Source of the DNA: Mucor racemosus
Taxonomy: Eukaryota > Mucoromycota > Mucoromycetes > Mucorales > Mucoraceae
DNA length: 64,000 nt
Assembly (NCBI GenBank): GCA_027405735.1
Contig: JAPEHQ010000013.1
Span: forward strand, 1,240,001 to 1,304,000
Reading direction: 5' to 3'
The first letter of the stretch is position 1. Every line of letters starts with the position of its first letter. Below are positions 57,681 to 64,000 of this stretch, piece after piece. The notes below the pieces were generated by a model. It was not told the DNA's origin. It did not search any database and worked only from the letters and a program-made list of their open reading frames with translations. The translations under genes were made by a program, and so were the position numbers.

Positions 57681-58469
57681 AACACTAGCACTGGAAAATT
57701 AATATTAGCTGCAAAAAAATCGAATATTTCAGGATACCCTTTTTTAGGTTAAAGGTGAACATCTCAGGTACATTGACATACAATTTTTTCTTGATGTTAT
57801 TTAGTGGAAAAAAAAGTAAAGCAGGGATAAAAAGTGATGCCCATTTTTTCAAGAAAAAACCAGCAAACTTAACTATTTTTTGAGTCTTTTATGAGATATA
57901 AAATTAGCTGGGTAATCGATAGCATAATGCAACCAATTCATGTTTATTCTGTATTACCAGGGATATATACTGAAAGTTTTTCAGTATGAAGTTAGTCATA
58001 AAAAGTGGGGCGCTCCAATTTTAAAGATTAGTAACTTGAAGATCATATTGTCAAAATTCAACTTTTCTGGAGCTGGTATACATTTTTCGGTACATATCAG
58101 GATAGTATATTTCCTCAAAAGTTTTGCTTGAAGACTGTTGCAAAAAAATAGATATTTATACATATACATTAGTAATTATCTCTGTCTCTAATAAGAGAAT
58201 TGGGCTTCCATCAAATAATAAATTCGGGTTTAACCAAATCAAATAGGCCTAAGTTTTTGAGAAACTAATATGTTGAATAGCCACCTTTATAGATTATATC
58301 ATATCATTATGAGGACCTAAAACTGTTGTGTTATTATTATGCAACAGCTAAATATACTTTATTACAAATGGAAAATATGTCATGTAAGATAACCACAATA
58401 AATGCGCAAGGTTTATTTCTCTGTTGTTGTGTAAGCAATAATATAATTGCTTTATTACATGAGTACATA
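57681..58469. other. Intergenic
   Basis: AT-rich DNA, 3' side of the LITAF-like gene; nothing recognised. Confidence 0.4.
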
Positions 58470-58994
58470 TTATAGTGTATAGCTAGGAGGGGAAGTAATT
58501 GCTGGAGCAGTGATGCTAATCACTTTTTCTAATTTGTTGTATGAAGCAATCTTTTTGTTACACGATGGACACTTATGTGTGGTATACAGTAGATGTGCGA
58601 TGAGATATAAAGTTACAACTAGCAATACAAACCATTCATCTGATATGTCAAATGGAGAGAACGTTTTTATCACGTAGTATAGCAGAACAAATTCCCAGAT
58701 ATTATTAATAGTTGATATTTTGGTATACACATAACGGAGACAATATGGGCATTGAATAAATTCAGATTGATTTTTTAATTCAGTCAGAATTACAAGGCGA
58801 GGTAATGGCGGTGTCAAAGGTGTAAAGTCAATCTTTTGATGAGCATTTGTGGCATAATGAGGTTGAGACTCTGTGAAAGTATTACTATTGGCTATATTGC
58901 CAATAGGCTCAGTGGTTTGCCTCTTTTCGCTCATGAAAGAGCTATTATTGTAGTTGTGATTATTTTCCATTATATAATGCAGAGAAAAGAGCAT
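58470..58994 (-). CDS. LITAF-like (SIMPLE-type) membrane-associated zinc-ribbon protein
   Basis: A single-exon gene of up to 174 residues. The C-terminal half has the LITAF pattern: QCPYC (Cys82, Cys85), about 55 residues with hydrophobic stretches (WEFVLLYYVI, WFVLLVVTLYLIAHLLY), then HKCPSC (Cys142, Cys145). In animals the two CxxC pairs bind one zinc and the hydrophobic part inserts into endosomal or plasma membranes. The N-terminal 65 residues are polar and end with a PLTPPLPRL stretch, similar to the Pro-rich N-termini of the family. The start could be Met1 (58994), Met9 (58970) or Met21 (58934). A broken tandem copy lies 240 bp upstream in the same orientation. Confidence 0.8.
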   Translation of the reverse strand: MLFSLHYIMENNHNYNNSSFMSEKRQTTEPIGNIANSNTFTESQPHYATNAHQKIDFTPLTPPLPRLVILTELKNQSEFIQCPYCLRYVYTKISTINNIWEFVLLYYVIKTFSPFDISDEWFVLLVVTLYLIAHLLYTTHKCPSCNKKIASYNKLEKVISITAPAITSPPSYTL

Positions 58995-59234
58995 AAATTA
59001 TTATAAAATGCTAAGCAAGATAATTGAATACCTGCATGATGGTTAATATATATAATAAAACTATTTTACGTGTAACGTTACTATTGACTACGCCACCTCT
59101 TCGAATAATTGTTCCAGTCGTAAGAGATCGTGTATGCGTCTTATAATTTGATTAAGAAGATGCTTGTAGATACATATAAAAAAGGATTTTATGAATATTG
59201 TGTACATCATAAAATTCACAGAGCAGACTTGGTA

Positions 59235-59790
59235 GTAACTAGAGCAAGCTCGTTTGCCAAAGATTTATTATTTTCTTGATTGCGTAAACCAAACTATGTT
59301 CCCTGTGATTAAGATCATCATCGCCAAATGCCGGAACTGATATGCTTATCACCTCTTTAAGTCTATTATAAATAGCAATTTGTTCTGAACAGGATGGACA
59401 TTTGTGGATAGTTTCAAAGGGTAAATCCGGTCATATATATGTATATTGCAATCAATGCAAATATAGCAGGGAGTCGAAAAAACAATAATATAATGCAAGC
59501 AAATTTGAAATAGTTGAGTAAAGTTATATTAGATACTTTGATATATGCGAATTGAAGGCGATGCAGACATTGTATTTGCTCAGATTTCTTGTTCCATCTA
59601 GTCAATACTATAGAATTAGGTAAAATTGTTTCCAGAGCAGGATTAATTGTAACGCTATTGAGGTTTTTATTAAGGCTTTCTGGATTCTGCTGTTCTCCAG
59701 TTTTGGAATATTCAAGCTGAGGTTGATGCTGATTATTTTCTGAGGACTCTTTGCTTAGCTTTCAAGCGGATATTATGAAAATAATAAAAA
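59235..59790 (-). pseudogene. Broken tandem copy of the LITAF-like gene
   Basis: The minus strand keeps a Ser/Gln/Asn-rich N-terminal part, then KSEQIQCLHRLQFAYIKVS where the functional gene has SEFIQCPYC. The second Cys of the first pair is Arg and the Pro is Leu. After the hydrophobic part (FFRLPAIFALIAIYIY) the frame meets a TGA; in another frame HKCPSCSEQIAIYNRLKEV follows with a longer tail. No ATG opens the N-terminal frame. So the start, one zinc ligand and the frame are lost. Confidence 0.75.
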
Positions 59791-61231
59791 AAGCTTAAAA
59801 CATTTAAATGTGTAACTTGACACTTCACAGATGCGTATTTGCAGCGATGTTAAAACGCACTCCAAGAAAAACTGTGTAAAAGCTTCCGTGGTTTACAACT
59901 TTCTCGTGTAATTTGGTTTTACATCGTTTCACACCAGTTTTACTTATAATAATAGAACATCTACATCAGCCATATACAGTAAATATGAACAAATGCAGCA
60001 ATTATTTAACAACATGCATTTGTTCCAGCAAATGAAACGTTGGTGATATATATCATAAAATACGCTAGCTTACAGAGTCAGATGATTTAGAATATAGTAA
60101 CGGAAGCTCTCGCCCATTACTAATACTTTCATTGCAAATTCTACAAACTTATTGCTCAGCTAGTTCATGCGAAGTAGGTTGTCATGATTCATGTTAGAGC
60201 TGAAGATGATGTTGTATAGATGCAGTAACCAGATCTAAAAAAATTGGTAATGTGTACATATTTTACTGCTTTCAATGAATTTTTGCAAGTGTTTAACTTT
60301 AGGTGAAAAATGATTTATTAATTAATATTCAACATATCAAATATACGGAAATGTGTTTTTCTTGCAAAAAAATAGTAATGAGCATACGTCAAATCATATA
60401 TTATTTTAAATGGACACATAATCTGAACACTATTAATAGTTTATCCTGAATAAAGAGTACTATAGCAAACTTCGTATGCCAGAAAATGTTATTGTTTATT
60501 TCATGGACTACATTAATGAAATATAACCTCTTCAAAAAGAAGCAAAACTAGCGGCCATTTAAATACTGAATAGTGATAGAAACACAACCATCACCACATC
60601 AACAACATCAGTAATGAAAATAGCAGCTGAAGCAGCCGTGTAGCATTTGCAGTAGCGGTGTGATGACAGTTTTCAAGTAAATTAAACATTTTTAATCAAA
60701 GTTAAACTCATTTTGTGTAGTTATTTTCTATAAATTCACAAGTATATATGAAAATTATAAAATTTTACTCATAATGATTGCTGCTCCATTTAATGTAGAT
60801 AGAAAGTGAAGATTTACACATTTTCGTTAGCAAATTAGACTATAATGACAGTATCCCGATTCTCTCGACTTCAGACATTGTAGAAATGAGCTAGCCATGC
60901 TCGCTCATAACTTTAAAACGCAATGAATGGAAAACGTGTGCCAGATCTCGATGAATCCCTGTATTCTTTCGGCATGCTTCAAGATAAATATTGATTGACC
61001 CATCAATTCTGAATAGAAAGAGCAACAACTGCCATGTTGCTATCTATTGTCGTACGTCATCAAACTGGTAAAGTAATTGTTAGGTCGGCGCCTTTAATAA
61101 ATTACATTGTTTGTCGAGGGTAGGGTAAGGGCCTTTTCCTTCCAAAAGCCCCGCATTTTTTTTTGTTTTCACTTGAACAAAACCCTTCTCCCCACTCTCT
61201 CTTTCTATATTATTTATTAACAAGTTTAAAG
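59791..61231. other. Intergenic upstream of the Rieske gene
   Basis: No gene or repeat partner recognised. The last 80 bp contain a CT-rich leader (ccttctccccactctctctt) directly before the RIP1 start. Confidence 0.45.
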
Positions 61232-61494
61232 ATGGCTTCTTTGTCACGCTCATTTGCGTCCGCCATTGCTAATCGCACTTATACAAATGCACCTGCTTCT
61301 GCAACTGCATTAAAGAGAGTTTTCGCTCTTTCTTCCAGCAATTCCGAAGACGAACAACATGCACCTCACAGCAGCCAACCCTTGTTTACAGCCTCTGTCA
61401 AGCAAAGATCTGCCGGTGGATTAGTTAACAAAACCAGCGTTAACGGTAAAATCTCTTTTTGACGAATATTTAGAGGATTTGATATTAATTTTAG

Positions 61495-61528
<34 letters not shown>

Positions 61529-62183
61529 ATAGTTGGACCTATTAACGATTTCCAATTACGTCTCAACCACACCACTTCTATTCCAGATTTTTCCAAGTAT
61601 AAGAAGACCAAGAACAGTGGTGAGGCCAGTCGTACCTTCACTTATATGATGATCGGTGGTACTGGTTTAGTTTCAGCTGCTGGTGCTCAAGCTACTGTTA
61701 CTGATTTCTTGGCCAATATGTCTGCATCTGCTGATGTTTTGGCTTTGGCCAAGGCCGAAGTTGAATTGGCATCTATTCCCGAAGGAAAGAATGTTACAAT
61801 CAAGTGGAGAGGAAAGCCCGTTTTCATTCGTCATCGTACTCAATCAGAAATTGCTGATGCTAACGAATGTAATGTCCAAGAATTGCGTGATCCTCAACAA
61901 GATGCTGAGAGAGTTAAGGATCCTAGCTGGCTTGTCATGTTGGGTGTCTGTACCCATTTGTAAGTTTTTTGATTTTAGTTTTGTTTTAGAGGAAATTTGA
62001 AAAATAACATGTTATTTTAGGGGTTGTGTACCTATTGGTGAAGCTGGTGATTATGGTGGATGGTATTGTCCTTGTCACGGTTCTCATTATGATATTTCAG
62101 GTCGTATTCGTAAGGGTCCTGCTCCTCTTAACCTCGAAATCCCTGAATATAACTTCCAAGATGATTTGCTTATCATTGGTTAG
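61232..62183 (+). CDS. RIP1: Rieske iron-sulfur subunit of the mitochondrial bc1 complex (complex III)
   Basis: Transfers electrons from ubiquinol to cytochrome c1 at the inner mitochondrial membrane. Three exons: 61232-61445, 61533-61959, 62021-62183; in phase, 267 residues. The N-terminus is a basic, Ser/Ala-rich mitochondrial presequence ([17 protein letters not shown]). One membrane helix ([24 protein letters not shown] area, about 135-158) precedes the soluble domain. The 2Fe-2S motifs are intact: CTHLGC (Cys211, His213, Cys216) and CPCHGSHYD (Cys230, Cys232, His233); Cys211/His213/Cys230/His233 bind the cluster and Cys216/Cys232 form the disulphide. Intron 1 carries a run of 28 T. The exon 2/3 junction falls inside CTHLGC. 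Start: first ATG after the CT-rich leader; an upstream in-frame extension is leader sequence. Confidence 0.97.
61498..61527 (+). repeat. Poly(T) run in RIP1 intron 1
   Basis: About 28-29 consecutive T shortly before the TGATAG acceptor; acts as an unusually long polypyrimidine tract. Confidence 0.95.
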
Positions 62184-62904
62184 AATTTAATACAAAGAAC
62201 AAAATATATAATAATACATATTAAAATACAAATGAATGAAAAAGAATTTTTATGAATGGTTTATTTGATTTTTCCAATTCCATTCCAGTTAATTGATTTT
62301 CGAGAAGTCGAGATTACACCACATAACTAGCGCAAAATGATGCCTGTTTTTGTATTTAATGGATGAGAATATAATAGTATCTCCAAGTACAGTTGCGAAC
62401 TCACTGCAAATCGAATTTATGCACATTCTTGGAAAGATAGTACTTTTACCAATTATCCTATTGATTATTGATTTGTTCAATGATTGAGTGCTGGTTTGTT
62501 TATCTATAATAATAACATTTTAATGTAGATAAAACATTGTGAAGAGATTAGAAATTTGAAAGGAAATTATTGATTGTAATCCATTTCACAAATGCAAAGT
62601 GATAGGATCAGGATCAGGATTTAGCGATGGGAATCGGGCATCCATAACTCGGCATCGCAAATGAGATTGAGAACGCAGAAGCAGTGGCAGAAATAATGCA
62701 TGTCTTGCTTAGTTTGCTGCCTAAAAACATCCAAAAAGTGTATATAGTTCAAGATAAATGCTCATTCTCAAAAACTATAAAAAAGATATGCTCATATTTA
62801 AGTCATGAACTATAGCATGATGTAAATTTATTCAGGATTGAAGCTTTTTCAAACGAGTAAATAATGATTTAGATAGGCAAATAATTGATGATTTCATCAA
62901 TCGT
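62184..62904. other. Intergenic, 3' flank of RIP1
   Basis: Contains a short (GGATCA)n-like run near 62605-62622. No gene recognised. Confidence 0.4.
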
Positions 62905-63115
62905 ATATCCTATGGTAGAGTATAATCCAAGTACCATAATTTATCACCTTCTATAGCATCAATAGATCCTACAATCCATTGATTATGACATGTAACATTG
63001 AAGTGCAAAGTTTTGATTTTAGATAAAAGAAACCCTTAGTGTACTAGGTTTTTCCTGCAATCAACAGGAGCCCTTGGATCTCTTAGTCATAACATTATAA
63101 TATTTCCATGTTTAA
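62905..63115 (+). repeat. Diverged partial copy of LTR family 4
   Basis: Matches the first part of family 4 in order: atttatcaccttctatag, caatagatcctacaatcc, gaagtgcaaagt, then ttggatctc...taatattt. It lacks both ends and is much more diverged than copies a-c. Confidence 0.6.
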
Positions 63116-63139
63116 CCTCGGAACAAGTAAAAATATATC

Positions 63140-63405
63140 CATCAAGGTGGGTTGCTCAAAGACTCCTTATGGTTTCTTTGGGTCAGTGTTGCTTTTAACG
63201 ATATCAAACTTGGCACCACCTTATATGCCAAGTAGTTGGAAGGCCTAATTTTGCCAAATGGAATATCTCACAATGGTGGTGTGCGTGTTTGTGGTCAAAG
63301 CTGGAGTATGGGTGCTTGTCAGCTTGATTTCTTTGCCCTTCAATCAAGTATTTATAAAAAGCTGAACAATTTGTCTGGCTTTTTTAATTCTGTTACGGGA
63401 GTAAA
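63140..63405 (+). pseudogene. Possible coding relic, unknown
   Basis: The + frame from about 63158 reads DSLWFLWVSVAFNDIKLG to a TAG, then in the same frame about 64 codons including ILPNGISHNGG and QSWSMGACQLDFFALQSS. The base composition is higher in GC than the flanks. No domain is recognised and no start is present. Confidence 0.3.
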
Positions 63406-64000
63406 ATAATTACTGGGAGATTTTGAGTTATTTGATATTCGAATATAATTGAATTGATTATTGTATTTTGAAAGTTGAATTGATTGATTGAGCTTGATTG
63501 ACCTGTTCCTATTTTAATTATTGCAGCATGAGGAAGACGCTATTTATACTAAATGAGATAATCACGACGGGGGAAAAGTAAATAATCAAACAATGATCTC
63601 TTTTTTTTTTCGTTTCAGGACAATTCCTTAATATATCAATTTTTATTATATCCAATTTTCAAAAACGAATTAAAAATATACAAGCATTCAAGGAAACTAT
63701 AAAAAAAAATAAGCTCATATTCTAAAGCTCATAAATTACATTATCGTGTAATTTAATTTGAAGACAAAGCTTTTTAAAATGAATAAATAATGAATCAGTT
63801 TATATGGTTTTTCACATTTTATGTTAAAAAGTCAAGAAAATTAGATTCGACCTCCCAAATTTGGAAGATTCTTTAAGCAGAGATTTCTTTTCTATTTAAT
63901 AATATGTTGAATGGACATATGTTACTTTTTGGACGGGCATCTAAATGAAGCCAAATTAAGTATATATATGAGTGCAATTTTTAGTTGTTCTTGTGCTCCT
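63406..64000. other. Intergenic to the window edge
   Basis: AT-rich DNA with repeated TTGATTGA words near 63450-63500; no gene recognised. Confidence 0.4.

Noticed and set aside
1..64000. tRNA, 5S rRNA or other structural RNA genes
   Set aside because: Scanning for B-box-like GGTTCGAATCC words and 5S-like motifs by eye gave only isolated partial matches without a fitting fold; a tRNAscan/Infernal run would decide.

Overview
The window looks like nuclear DNA of an AT-rich, intron-rich fungus. Short GT-AG introns (about 50-85 bp) split most genes. The gene set is fungal: Abp1-type actin-binding protein, vacuolar-type carboxypeptidase, GATA factor, DUF3336/patatin lipase and Rieske protein. Polyglutamine tracts, a SAMHD1-type HD protein and LITAF-like proteins suggest an early-diverging lineage, most likely Mucoromycota (probably Mucorales). 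That placement is inference; no marker gene is present.

Layout. 1-567: 3' end of a mitochondrial carrier gene (+). 1911-4101: Abp1-like protein (+). 4837-9963: full-length ABCC transporter (-). 11.1-17.3 kb: a block of dispersed repeats. 18556-26059: five genes (72-aa membrane protein, aspartic protease, GATA factor, serine carboxypeptidase, SAMHD1-like phosphohydrolase). 26.1-31.7 kb: repeats. 31775-34587: CAMK-like kinase (-). 36.2-37.0 kb: gene remnants. 37522-39495: coiled-coil/ankyrin protein (-). 43479-46018: patatin lipase (+). 46.1-57.7 kb: a dense nest of mobile elements. 58470-59790: LITAF-like gene and a dead tandem copy (-). 61232-62183: Rieske protein (+). The rest is intergenic DNA with relics.

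The genes are independent housekeeping or secretory functions. I see no operon-like or biosynthetic cluster and no clear novel multi-gene system. The notable structure is in the repeats: at least four solo-LTR families, each with TG...CA ends, a TATA box and a poly(A) signal. Three families have at least one copy with an exact 5-bp target-site duplication. There is a GCTCG-rich MITE with an 11-bp duplication, a mariner-like foldback MITE and a nested inner insertion. Two 4.7-5.1 kb segments are bounded by inverted copies of CACTACGGCCGA; these carry decayed fragments of a dynein intermediate-chain gene. A second dispersed family (three copies) carries a decayed coding region that I do not recognise.

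All exon boundaries were read by eye from splice consensus, frame and family conservation, not from transcripts. Repeat-family edges are approximate unless a duplication fixes them.
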